A stretch of DNA of 8,742 nt from Alphaproteobacteria bacterium (GCA_005882415.1 VBAE01000232.1:1-8742), one strand, 5' to 3'; shown: positions 1 through 6,634, numbered from the stretch's first letter. Numbers and translations: made by a program. Notes: a model not told the origin generated them from the letters alone.

Positions 1-691
1 TGGGGCGGTAGCGGAAGCGGCGCTTGATCAGGCGGCAGGTGGTGGCATCGAGGACTGGGCTTCCGCTCGATCGGGTCACCGCGCAGTCGCTGATCCGGCC
101 GTCAGGGGCGACGACGAAGCGGAGGCCGACCGTGCCGACGGAGCGGGAGCGGACCGCCGAAGACGGGTAATCGTCGGGGTCGATCTCGCCGCTCAGCCAG
201 CGGGCATGGACGGCTGCGCCCATTCCTCCCCCGCCGCCGCCGGTGCCATTGCCCTGCGCACCGCTGCCGAGGCCGGTCCCCTGCCCGCCCCGGCCCGTTC
301 CCGGCCCCGGAACCAATGCGGCCCCGGCGGCAGGCGCACTCCCTTGGCCCGCTACCGGCGCGGCGGGGATCGGCGGCGGCGGCGGAAGCACCACCTTGGG
401 CGGGGGCACGACGATCTCGGTCGGCGTGTTTTTGATATTGGCCGGCGCGGCGGCGCCTTCCGGGTCCTTCGGCTTGGCCTTCTTGGTCTTCTTGACCTTC
501 TCAGGCTCCATCGGAACGGGCGGGGGCGGCGGATTCTCGCGAAAGTCGAGCATCTTGAGCTGCTCGCGCACTACATCGGGCACGTTCACCCCCAGCCCGG
601 CGATCAGAAGGTAGCCGATCAGCGCATGAACCGCCGCGACGGCGGCGGCCGAGCGGGCGCGATTGCGATCGATATGTTCGAGCAGGATCAC
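1..691 (-). CDS. Energy transducer TonB family protein (partial, C-terminal end outside window)
   Basis: TonB proteins transmit proton-motive force from the inner-membrane ExbB/ExbD complex to outer-membrane receptors. The 230 codons visible show the full layout: a short cytoplasmic N-terminus, one membrane anchor at about residues 15-35, a Pro/Lys-rich stretch at 53-110 (runs such as PPPPP and KVKKTKKAKPK), a Gly-rich linker at 113-158, and the start of the TonB C-terminal domain from about 161. That domain shows VGTVGLRFVVAPDGRIS, then SSGSPVLD and a Cys, with the RFRYRP end. The start is GTG (689-691): an in-frame TAG lies four codons upstream and no ATG intervenes. No good ribosome binding site is visible, and a hairpin lies just upstream. 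The gene runs off the left edge, so the last few residues are missing. The family call is secure. Sphingomonads carry many TonB paralogues, so the receptor partner cannot be told. Confidence 0.9.
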   Translation of the reverse strand, partial: MILLEHIDRNRARSAAAVAAVHALIGYLLIAGLGVNVPDVVREQLKMLDFRENPPPPPVPMEPEKVKKTKKAKPKDPEGAAAPANIKNTPTEIVVPPPKVVLPPPPPIPAAPVAGQGSAPAAGAALVPGPGTGRGGQGTGLGSGAQGNGTGGGGGGMGAAVHARWLSGEIDPDDYPSSAVRSRSVGTVGLRFVVAPDGRISDCAVTRSSGSPVLDATTCRLIKRRFRYRP

Positions 692-698
692 ACCGCCC

Positions 699-753
699 CG
701 CTAAAGAGGCGGACCTGACCGCAGCCTGTCTCCCGCGGCTACGGCCTCTAGCG
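699..753 (-). promoter_or_regulatory. Imperfect hairpin between the membrane protein gene and tonB
   Basis: On the plus strand CGCTAAAGAGGC (699-710) and GCCTCTAGCG (744-753) pair as a 10-bp stem with a two-base bulge. A smaller inner pairing (AGCC 724-727 with GGCT 737-740) lies in the loop. On the minus strand the structure starts at the TAG stop of the 144-residue membrane protein and ends seven bases before the GTG start of tonB. It could terminate the upstream transcript or limit access to the tonB start. No T-tract follows, so a simple intrinsic terminator is not supported. Confidence 0.3.
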
Positions 754-1182
754 GAGCACTCCCCGCCCACGCATGGCGAGGGCGTAGAAGAGGAGGAAGA
801 TCGCCACCGCCCAGATCGCCGCGGTCATCGCCCACATCGCCGGCGAGTCGAACTGCTCCGGCATCGTCGACATTGCGCGCTGGTAGACGGTCACCACCGC
901 CAGGCCGGCAAGCGACAGGATGAAGGCCGGAACCGCCCAGCGGCTCCGTGCGAGCAGCAGCAGCGAGCCGAGCAGCCCGCCCCACACGCCGCAAGCCCAG
1001 GCGCCTTCGCTCCAGGCGGGAAAGGCGTCGATCCAGGCGCGCTGCGCGTCGGTCATCATCGCCATGTAACCGGCGTTCCGGGTCTCGGTCATCAGATAGT
1101 CGAAGCAGCCGAACGCGTTCCAAAGCGTAGCGACGGCGCCCACGATCCACAGGTGCAGCGGCGTCCTGGCAGAGGTCTCCAT
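748..1182 (-). CDS. Small four-helix membrane protein of unknown function
   Basis: The product is 144 residues with four likely membrane segments, at about residues 9-30, 59-78, 82-100 and 115-136. Between the first two is a conserved-looking loop containing NAGYM, a Trp and FPAW. I associate this arrangement (FDYLMT, then WACGVWGGLLGSLLLL) with a common uncharacterised proteobacterial family sometimes loosely labelled as a sugar transporter. No transport motif or catalytic residue is visible, so I assign no function. I chose the ATG at 1180-1182 because a purine-rich GGGGGGAGA lies about nine bases upstream. The frame stays open for another 46 codons, but that extension (rich in Arg, Pro and Cys) does not look like protein. 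The gene ends 56 bases before tonB on the same strand, so co-transcription is possible. Confidence 0.75.
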   Translation of the reverse strand: METSARTPLHLWIVGAVATLWNAFGCFDYLMTETRNAGYMAMMTDAQRAWIDAFPAWSEGAWACGVWGGLLGSLLLLARSRWAVPAFILSLAGLAVVTVYQRAMSTMPEQFDSPAMWAMTAAIWAVAIFLLFYALAMRGRGVLR

Positions 1183-1320
1183 CTTGCGTCTCCCCCCAAA
1201 GGAAGGAGGAAGGTCGCACCGTTCGCGGCGTCTGGCAAGCATCGGCGGAGGGGTTGGACATACGCACTCCTCTCCCACCCTGAACGTGCGGGAGGGCGCG
1301 CCGGGCCCAACCTGGATCAA

Positions 1321-2019
1321 CTAGAGGCGCATGATGCCCGGACGAGCCTCGCGCGTGCCGAGCGTGTCGGCGGTGAGCGGCGCTCCTGCCGCCAGCAGCG
1401 CCGCCCGGCGGCCCTTGGGATCGGTGGCGATCTGGGCCTGTTCGAAGGGCAGGAAGCGGGCGAAACACTCCTCGGCCAGCGCCCGGGCGACGAAGCCGGC
1501 CACCCGCGGCCAGCGCTCCGGATCGGGCTCCCAGCCGACATAGGCGCCGTTGCGGAAGAAGCTGGCGATGGCGATGTCCGCGACGCCGATCTCGTCCCCG
1601 AACAGGAAGCCGCTCTCCGGGAGCTGCCCCTCCAGATAGTCCATCTCGCGCGGCAGATCCTCGGCCAGCGTCTTCTCGATCCGCGCCTTGTCGCCCGGCG
1701 CGCCCCAGATGATCGGGTGGACGAACTGCTGGTAGAACAGGCCCCAGATGAACACGTCGCCTAAACGAGTGTCGGCATATTCCTCGAACCAGCGCGCGCG
1801 GGCGCGGTCCTTCGGGTCCGCCGGGAACAGCGCGTCCCCCGGATAGCCCTCATCCAGCCAGCCGCAGATCACCGAGGAATCGGAGAGGACGAGGTCGCCG
1901 TCGATCAGCACCGGGATCCGACGCAAGGGGCTCAGCCGCTCGAACTCTTCATTGCCGAAGAAGGCGGTGATCGGGTCGATCTCATAGTCGAGCCCCTTCA
2001 GCGCAACGATCCTCAGCAT
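1321..2019 (-). CDS. Glutathione S-transferase family protein with missing N-terminal strand
   Basis: This 232-residue protein has the GST two-domain layout. The remaining thioredoxin-like part contains KGLDYEID (8-15), RIPVLID with the cis-proline (34-40) and LSDSSVI (45-51), the usual glutathione gamma-glutamyl contact region. The all-helical C-terminal domain carries GDEIGVADIAIASFF (141-155) with the Asp of the N-capping box. The usual opening (first beta strand and the catalytic Ser/Tyr/Cys turn, normally about 14 residues before the equivalent of LRIVALKGLDYE) is absent. I placed the start at the ATG 2017-2019 because AAGGGAG sits six bases upstream. An alternative GTG at 2065-2067 adds 16 residues, but they do not resemble a GST strand and have no ribosome binding site. 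The gene is divergent from cfa, with 116 bases between. It may be a variant, a degenerate copy, or affected by a sequence error. Substrate unknown. Confidence 0.8.
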   Translation of the reverse strand: MLRIVALKGLDYEIDPITAFFGNEEFERLSPLRRIPVLIDGDLVLSDSSVICGWLDEGYPGDALFPADPKDRARARWFEEYADTRLGDVFIWGLFYQQFVHPIIWGAPGDKARIEKTLAEDLPREMDYLEGQLPESGFLFGDEIGVADIAIASFFRNGAYVGWEPDPERWPRVAGFVARALAEECFARFLPFEQAQIATDPKGRRAALLAAGAPLTADTLGTREARPGIMRL

Positions 2020-2135
2020 CGCGCACTCCCTTCGAGCCCCCCGCCATCGCATCGGCGCCACGCCCACGCAACGGGGCTTGATCCGCGGCCCCGCTTGCGG
2101 TCCATTCGGACGACGGGCCCGAGGGAGGCGAATGC
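2020..2135. promoter_or_regulatory. Divergent intergenic region, GST-like gene / cfa
   Basis: These 116 bases separate two genes transcribed away from each other, so promoters for both should lie here. The ends hold clear ribosome binding sites: AAGGGAG before the GST-like start and GGGAGG (2123-2128) before the cfa start. A TTGATC at 2078-2083 could be a -35 element for cfa, but no convincing -10 follows at the right distance. No clear operator palindrome was seen. Confidence 0.4.
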
Positions 2136-3392
2136 ATGTGGCTGCTCGACAAGATGCTCCGGGGCTATGTGAAGCGGGGCGAGCTCACAATCGTCGACCA
2201 TAAGGGGCAGCGTTTCCATTACGGCCGCCCCGACGCCGAGTTCAGGCCGGTGACCGTCCGCATCGCCGATGCCCGGGTCGTCCGCGACATCGCTCGCGAC
2301 CCCGGCCTCGGCGCCGCCGAAGCCTATATGGACGGGCGACTCATCGTCGAGGACGGTGAGATACTCGATCTCGTCAACATAATCCGCGGCTCCCACAAAT
2401 GGGAGGACAGCGTCGGCTCGAACAAATTTCTCAAGAAAGGCGGGAAGCTCACCAATTTGTTCAGCCAGTTCAACTGGCGCGAACGCTCCCAGCGCAACGT
2501 CGAGCATCATTACGACGTGGGCAACGACCTCTACCGCCTCTTCCTCGACACCGACCTCCAATATAGCTGCGGCTATTTCCGCGACCTGACGAACTCATTG
2601 GAGCGCGCCCAGCTCGACAAGAAGACTCATCTCGCATCCAAGATGATGCTCCGCCCGGGGATGAAGGTGCTCGACATCGGCTGCGGCTGGGGCGGGCTCG
2701 CCCTCTACCTCGCCCAGGTCGCCGACGTGGAGGTGCTCGGGATCACGCTCGCCAAGGAGCAGCTCGACCTCGCCAGGCAGCGCGCGGAGGCGCTCGGCCT
2801 GTCCCACCGCGTGAAGTTCGAGCTGATGGACTATCGCGACGTCGAAGGGACGTTCGACCGGATCGTGTCGGTCGGGATGTTCGAGCATGTCGGCCAGCCC
2901 CATTTCCGCACCTATTTCCGCAAGATCCGGGCCCTCCTCGCCGACGACGGGATTGCGATCGTCCACCACATGGCGCGAATAAGCGGGCCGGGGACGACCG
3001 ACAGGTTCATGCTGAAGTACATCTTCCCTGGCGGCTACCTCCCGGCTCTTTCGGAGACGGTTGCGGCGAGCGAGCAGGAGAAACTGATCATGGCCGATTG
3101 CGAGACCTGGCGGCTCCACTACGTCCACACCATCGGCCACTGGTACGACCGCTATCGAGCCAACAAAGCTCGTATAATTGAGATGTACGACGAGCGATTT
3201 TACCGCCTCTACCAATTCTACCTCGCCGTCTCCCTCACCATGTTCCGGGACGCGCCGATGGCGGTGTATCAGACGCAGTTTTTGAAGAGACGCGATTCAA
3301 CCCCCCTGATCCGAGACTATATGTACGAAGACGAAGCCCGCCTCCGCGAGACCGCCGACCGGCTGAAGCTCGAACCGGCGGGCCCGGCATGA
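2136..3392 (+). CDS. cfa: Cyclopropane-fatty-acyl-phospholipid synthase family protein
   Basis: The enzyme family transfers a methylene group from S-adenosylmethionine to cis double bonds of membrane phospholipid acyl chains. The 418-residue product is slightly longer than E. coli Cfa (about 382). An N-terminal lipid-binding region (1-115) precedes the methyltransferase domain. Visible signatures are EHHYDVGNDLYRLFLD (123-138), YSCGYF with C145, the SAM-binding VLDIGCGWGG (178-187), VSVGMFEHVG with E250 (245-253), VHH with H277, KYIFPGGYLP (294-303) and HYVHTIGHWYDRY with Y329. C145, E250, H277 and Y329 line up with the bicarbonate-binding and catalytic residues known for E. coli Cfa (C139, E239, H266, Y317). 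The start is supported by GGGAGG eight bases upstream. The stop overlaps the next gene by four bases. Exact product (cyclopropane or another methylated lipid) is not certain, as the family has several branches. Confidence 0.93.
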   Translation: MWLLDKMLRGYVKRGELTIVDHKGQRFHYGRPDAEFRPVTVRIADARVVRDIARDPGLGAAEAYMDGRLIVEDGEILDLVNIIRGSHKWEDSVGSNKFLKKGGKLTNLFSQFNWRERSQRNVEHHYDVGNDLYRLFLDTDLQYSCGYFRDLTNSLERAQLDKKTHLASKMMLRPGMKVLDIGCGWGGLALYLAQVADVEVLGITLAKEQLDLARQRAEALGLSHRVKFELMDYRDVEGTFDRIVSVGMFEHVGQPHFRTYFRKIRALLADDGIAIVHHMARISGPGTTDRFMLKYIFPGGYLPALSETVAASEQEKLIMADCETWRLHYVHTIGHWYDRYRANKARIIEMYDERFYRLYQFYLAVSLTMFRDAPMAVYQTQFLKRRDSTPLIRDYMYEDEARLRETADRLKLEPAGPA

Positions 3393-3715
3393 AGGGCAGC
3401 TGCCACTGCGGCGCGGTCACCCTGGAAGTGCCCCACGCCCCCGAATGGGTAGGCTCATGCAACTGCTCGCTCTGCACCAAAACCGCCTGGCTGGTCGCCT
3501 ACTACCCCGACGATTCCGTGCGCGTGGAGGGCGAGACGGTCGCATACATCTGGGGCGACAAAATGATCGGCATCCACCACTGCCCGATCTGCGGCTGCGG
3601 CACCCACTGGAAAACGCTGGGCCAGGATTTCGGGAAGATGGGCGTCAATGCGCGGTTGCTGGACGGGTTTGAGCCCGGGGCGGTGGAGGTTAGGCTGTTC
3701 GATAATCGGGGGTGA
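3389..3715 (+). CDS. GFA family zinc-binding protein (CENP-V/GFA domain)
   Basis: This 108-residue protein is a compact GFA domain, the fold first known from glutathione-dependent formaldehyde-activating enzyme. All the expected zinc ligands are present: CHC (C5, C7), CNCSLC (C24, C26, C29) and CPICGC (C65, C68, C70), together with KTAW and the VNARLLDGFE segment typical of the family. The ATG overlaps the cfa stop in an ATGA junction, so translation is probably coupled to cfa. Most members have no demonstrated activity, and formaldehyde handling should not be assumed. Pairing with a SAM-dependent lipid methyltransferase is suggestive but may be coincidental. The length is slightly short for the family (often 115-140), with a curtailed C-terminus ending LFDNRG, but no domain part appears missing. 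Confidence 0.88.
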   Translation: MKGSCHCGAVTLEVPHAPEWVGSCNCSLCTKTAWLVAYYPDDSVRVEGETVAYIWGDKMIGIHHCPICGCGTHWKTLGQDFGKMGVNARLLDGFEPGAVEVRLFDNRG

Positions 3716-3853
3716 TGAGGTGAGTAGTATCAGGGGTAACAAGCCGCTCACGAGCCCGCGCTCCCATCAGTGCGCACGGACAAGTAGGCCGGCGACTATA
3801 CTACACCAGCTCGCGCTCTAGGGGACCTTACGGAACCTGCCGTCGCATCTACA
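3716..3853. other. Intergenic region at left edge of the accessory block
   Basis: These 138 bases lie between the convergent ends of the GFA gene and the minus-strand Cys-motif gene. No open frame looks like protein. A five-base inverted repeat (GTGAG 3720-3724, CTCAC 3747-3751) is too weak to call a terminator. It is where the high-GC flank gives way to lower-GC DNA. No tRNA end or integrase-type attachment site was recognised. Confidence 0.4.
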
Positions 3854-4324
3854 TCAAATCGCGCTTCGGCGTTGAACGATCGTCTTGCTGAGAATGCGTC
3901 GATTGATTTTCTGTTTCCACGCAACCTGGGCGGGCGAGAGATGCCGCTTGAGCATTGTTTGCTTCAGAAATCGATATTCCTTTTCACCAAATAAATAGCC
4001 CATTCGAAAGGCGTGCTCGATGAGATCGTTGTTTGCGTTTGCGGAATTGTCCTTTGCAATCCGCTTCAACCCTTCGAACAGGTTGCCGGTTTCGATCTGG
4101 ATGAATCGGTTAATGCGTACGTTGCCGACGTAGGTCGAGTTGCCATTCAGCCTGTTGCGGATGTAGCAATGCTCCTTGATATCCTGACCGCACGGGCAGC
4201 TGTCGAATTCATCGCTGATCTCCACGCCTACCAGATCCCACTCCCGCCGCGCTGTTTCGAATGTCGATGATTGCGACAGCGGTAAGATGTGCTCTCGTAG
4301 CCGCTCAAAGTTGTGCGTCTCCAT
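3854..4324 (-). CDS. Hypothetical protein with CPCG Cys motif (phage/accessory type)
   Basis: The product is 156 residues. An N-terminal helical part (1-30) precedes a small Cys-containing module: DSCPCGQDIKEHCYIRN (41-57) followed by NSTYVGNVRINRF (62-74), then a basic helical C-terminus with LFGEKEYRFLK and a very basic tail. From memory, the pattern CxCG, Cx(I/L)xN, then VGxxCxxxF occurs in uncharacterised proteins of phages and mobile islands and is probably a metal-binding treble-clef type module. Here C43, C45 and C53 are present, but the position where I expect the fourth Cys (VGNV-x-IN) is Arg70. The start at ATG 4322-4324 is supported by GGGAGG seven bases upstream. A longer frame to 4417 exists but its extra 31 residues look random. 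Composition is distinctly AT-richer than the flanking genes. Function unknown; RNA or DNA binding is possible but only a guess. Confidence 0.65.
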   Translation of the reverse strand: METHNFERLREHILPLSQSSTFETARREWDLVGVEISDEFDSCPCGQDIKEHCYIRNRLNGNSTYVGNVRINRFIQIETGNLFEGLKRIAKDNSANANNDLIEHAFRMGYLFGEKEYRFLKQTMLKRHLSPAQVAWKQKINRRILSKTIVQRRSAI

Positions 4325-4523
4325 CTCCTTGCCTCCCGAAACTCTCGTTTGCCGCTCCGCCACGAGCCTAGTTCGGTTTCTTCCTCCCGGCAGCATCGAC
4401 CTCAGATATTCCAGCAAAGGCGTTCCAAGAGTGTAGAAGCCGTCCCTGCTCTTTTACCATCTCGTCGCAACGTGTAGCTAGCAACGACTCCAACTCCACC
4501 CAACCCCACCTGCCGAGGTTCCT
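4325..4523. promoter_or_regulatory. Divergent intergenic region between the Cys-motif gene and the DUF4917 gene
   Basis: About 200 bases separate two divergent accessory genes, so both promoters should be here. The region has a pyrimidine-rich stretch before the GTG start of the DUF4917 gene (around 4486-4510) and a TAGCTA palindrome near 4475, but I found no promoter hexamer pair or operator that I would defend. Confidence 0.35.
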
Positions 4524-5592
4524 GTGCCCTTAATTTCGTTCGCGGACGCGATTGCCGATTCAGAGGAATTCTCAAAGCGACATCTCCTTCTCGGCAATGG
4601 TTTCAGCATCGCCTGCCGGCCGGAAATCTTCCACTATGGTTCGCTGTTCGCCCAGGCTGACTTCTCCACCGCTCCGGGAGGTCGTGGCCGTCTTCGACGC
4701 ACTGGACACTCAGGATTTTGAAGCGGCGATTAGAGCGCTTGAGAATGCAGCGACGATCCTCCCGGCATATGTTGCCGATGGCGCGACTGCTCCTGCCCGA
4801 ATGCTTGAACATGCGGCGCTCTTAAAGGAAATCCTGGTCCAGACGATCGCCGGCAATCATCCCCACGTGCCTTCCGAGATTCCTGACGAGAAGTTTTGGG
4901 CTTGTCGACAGTTCCTCTCCCACTTCCTTTCCGGTGACAAGGCAGGCTGCGTCTTCACGCTCAACTATGACCTATTGCTCTACTGGACGCTCATGCACGA
5001 GGACATGCCGTTCGATGAGCCCCTCAAGTTGGCTGCCAACGACGGCTTCGGCAACGACGAGGACGAACCCGATGCCGATTACGTCGTATGGCAGGGGGAA
5101 ACGAGCGCACACAGCGCGTGCGTGATGTTTCTCCACGGCGCTCTGCACCTGTTCGACTCCGGCAAGGAGCTGCTGAAATATACTTGGATCCGGAAGGGTG
5201 TTCCGCTGATTGACCAAGCCCGGGAGGCTCTAGCGCAGAACGCCTTCCCTCTGTTTGTCGCCGAGGGAACCAGCGCTCAGAAGAAGGCCAAGATCCGGCA
5301 CAATGCCTATCTTTACCAAGGCTTCAAACAGTTCACAGCGAACGTTCAGCAGGGGCGGCATTGCATGTTCGTTTTCGGTCATTCGCTGGCTGAAAATGAC
5401 GACCATATCTTGAACCGCATCGGCCGCGGACGCTGCCGCAAGCTCTACGTTGGAATTTACGGCGATCCAATAGCTGAAGCGAACGAGCGGATAATTGGGA
5501 GGGCGCAGGCACTCGCCGCACTCAGGCCGGAGAAATGGCCATTAGAAGTGGCGTTTTACGACGCTGCGACTGCTGAGATTTGGGGACGCTAA
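4524..5592 (+). pseudogene. DUF4917 family protein (SIR2-like motifs), interrupted by a frameshift
   Basis: The family signature is split across two reading frames. Frame one starts at GTG 4524, with GAGG (4515-4518) five bases upstream, and gives MPLISFADA, then LLLGNGFSIACRPEIF and YGSLFAQADF. It then drifts into nonsense and stops at 4719-4721. The next frame takes over by about 4672 with LREVVAVFDALDTQDFE and runs to TAA 5590-5592. Removing one base between about 4662 and 4687 restores a 355-residue protein of normal family length. In the repaired numbering the motifs are LLLGNGFS (21-28), FTLNYDLLLYW (144-154), FLHGALHLFDSG (202-213), FVAEGTSA (244-251) and GHSLAENDDHI (285-295). The glycine loop, NYD, HG and GxS/D motifs resemble SIR2-like NAD-binding domains used by some phage-defence effectors; this link is inference. 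It may be a recent pseudogene, a sequence error, or less likely programmed frameshifting. The intact 3' part argues that decay, if any, is recent. Confidence 0.85.
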
Positions 5593-5789
5593 TCCGCCGA
5601 TCGCCTACGTTCAGCTCGACGGCCCTCCTTCAGGCTTGACGTCCAACTGCACCTTGCCGCAAGATATCGGCGGTTGTCCCACCCGACCTGCCACAGGGTT
5701 AAAGCGGACCATCGCTACCCTTCTGATCGACCTTCGCATCCAGGTCGATGTGTAATCTGTGGCCATCGACCGTGATGAAGGATCGATCC
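5593..5789. other. Intergenic region with hairpin upstream of the 266-residue protein gene
   Basis: These 197 bases hold no gene I can defend on either strand, though short frames in both directions look partly protein-like. One is a 30-codon minus-strand frame (5699-5791) starting inside the CCATGG that also contains the start of the next gene. Another is a plus-strand tail ending with a TAA near 5754. They overlap each other, so at most one could be real. The stretch may be a remnant of an older gene or a mobile repeat. Confidence 0.35.
5726..5749. repeat. Perfect 8-bp inverted repeat
   Basis: ATCGACCT (5726-5733) and AGGTCGAT (5742-5749) are exact reverse complements around an eight-base spacer. 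A related but imperfect copy of the same pairing (ATCGACC ... GGATCGAT) follows at about 5765-5788, ending at the start codon of the next gene. It lies about 40 bases before that start, so an operator or leader hairpin is plausible. No T-tract follows, so it is unlikely to be a terminator of the DUF4917 gene. Confidence 0.5.
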
Positions 5790-6590
5790 ATGGCTGCAAT
5801 TCCGCTCACCGAAGAAGCAATCCACTACGTCAAGCGCACGCTTAGATTTCGCTTCCCTAAGGACAAGTCGGCCCATGTCTCCGAAGCGCTTGCGGCGGCG
5901 CTTGGCTGTCAGACAAACATCGCTCTCTTAGATTCCGTCCGTAGGGTCGATCCGAATGACCCGGACTTTGCGTTGCTGGATGAGCAGCCATTTTTAAGGC
6001 GGCTCGCTCAGGTGGCCAAGCGCCCGCTCACTTCCGCCGACAGATCCCTGATCTTTGACAATTTACGCTATCCACAGCCCTCGCCGGTGATCACGACGCG
6101 CTCGCCCGCATGGAAGCGCGTGAACTATTCCAAGTCTCAGCGCCGGCGTGCTTGGCGTAATGCCATGGTAGCTGCGATCAATGAGGGAATTCGGCGGCGC
6201 TATTTCACGATCAGGCCGGGTGACAACCGCTGGCCGGGCGCCCAGCGCGATCAATATGAACGCACTCGGGCGCAGCTCTTCGAGTTCGAACTGAACGGCA
6301 TTCCGGCGATCGGATCCGTCCGCGACGCCGGATACGACGAACTCTCGATTCATGTCGCGATGTGGCCGACTCCGGATGCCGCGCGATGGGTCGAGTGCAT
6401 CAACGCCGGCTGGCTCGCTGGCGACCTTTACGCCTCGGGCTGGCTCGAACGTCGCGATGGAGCGTGGCTCCAAGTCAGTACGTCCGGACTCGGCCAGGCG
6501 TTTCGGTGCCGCCGTCGTCGGCTTAAGGAGCTGGCGGAGATCGAGATTGTGCCGCTCGGCTTTGCCGACCGCGGTAGCTTCAAGCTCTGA
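5790..6590 (+). CDS. Hypothetical protein with N-terminal helical module, 266 residues
   Basis: I do not recognise a characterised family. The first 50 residues (IPLTEEAIHYVKRTLRFRF, then HVSEALAAALGCQTNIALLDSV) look like the short helical module found at the N-terminus of proteins on plasmids and integrative elements, for example DUF5623-type sequences with the pattern HxxEAxAxxLGxxTHxALL. The middle (108-165) is strongly basic, with KSQRRRAWR and GIRRRYF. The last third is Trp-rich and ends in RCRRRRLKEL. No signal peptide or membrane segment is visible, so it is probably cytoplasmic. The ATG at 5790 is chosen because AAGGA (5778-5782) is seven bases upstream; an earlier ATG at 5748 adds 14 unconvincing residues. 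It follows the DUF4917 gene on the same strand after 197 bases. A nucleic-acid role would fit the charge but is a guess. Confidence 0.7.
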   Translation: MAAIPLTEEAIHYVKRTLRFRFPKDKSAHVSEALAAALGCQTNIALLDSVRRVDPNDPDFALLDEQPFLRRLAQVAKRPLTSADRSLIFDNLRYPQPSPVITTRSPAWKRVNYSKSQRRRAWRNAMVAAINEGIRRRYFTIRPGDNRWPGAQRDQYERTRAQLFEFELNGIPAIGSVRDAGYDELSIHVAMWPTPDAARWVECINAGWLAGDLYASGWLERRDGAWLQVSTSGLGQAFRCRRRRLKELAEIEIVPLGFADRGSFKL

Positions 6591-6634
6591 GGCAAGGATT
6601 GGGAGCATGGTCGGTGGGCATCGTGACCGGCACT

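Noticed and set aside
206..718. Long plus-strand frames over the tonB region
   Set aside because: Arg/Gly-rich strings opposite the Pro/Gly-rich TonB linker. The minus strand gives the recognisable TonB protein.
701..1468. 255-codon minus-strand frame with an internal ATG (MSNPSADACQT) preceded by GGAGAGGAG
   Set aside because: It overlaps the membrane protein and GST genes in another frame and reads as random Arg/Pro/Ala. The ribosome-binding-like sequence alone is not enough.
2595..3215. Long minus-strand frame inside cfa
   Set aside because: It is the complement of a confidently identified gene and shows no domain.
4676..4695. Programmed +1 frameshift signal in the DUF4917 gene (GGGAGG then CTT CGA)
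   Set aside because: The distance from GGGAGG to the CTT codon is about ten bases, far longer than the three in prfB, and no stop codon follows the slip site. Kept only as an alternative to mutation or sequence error.
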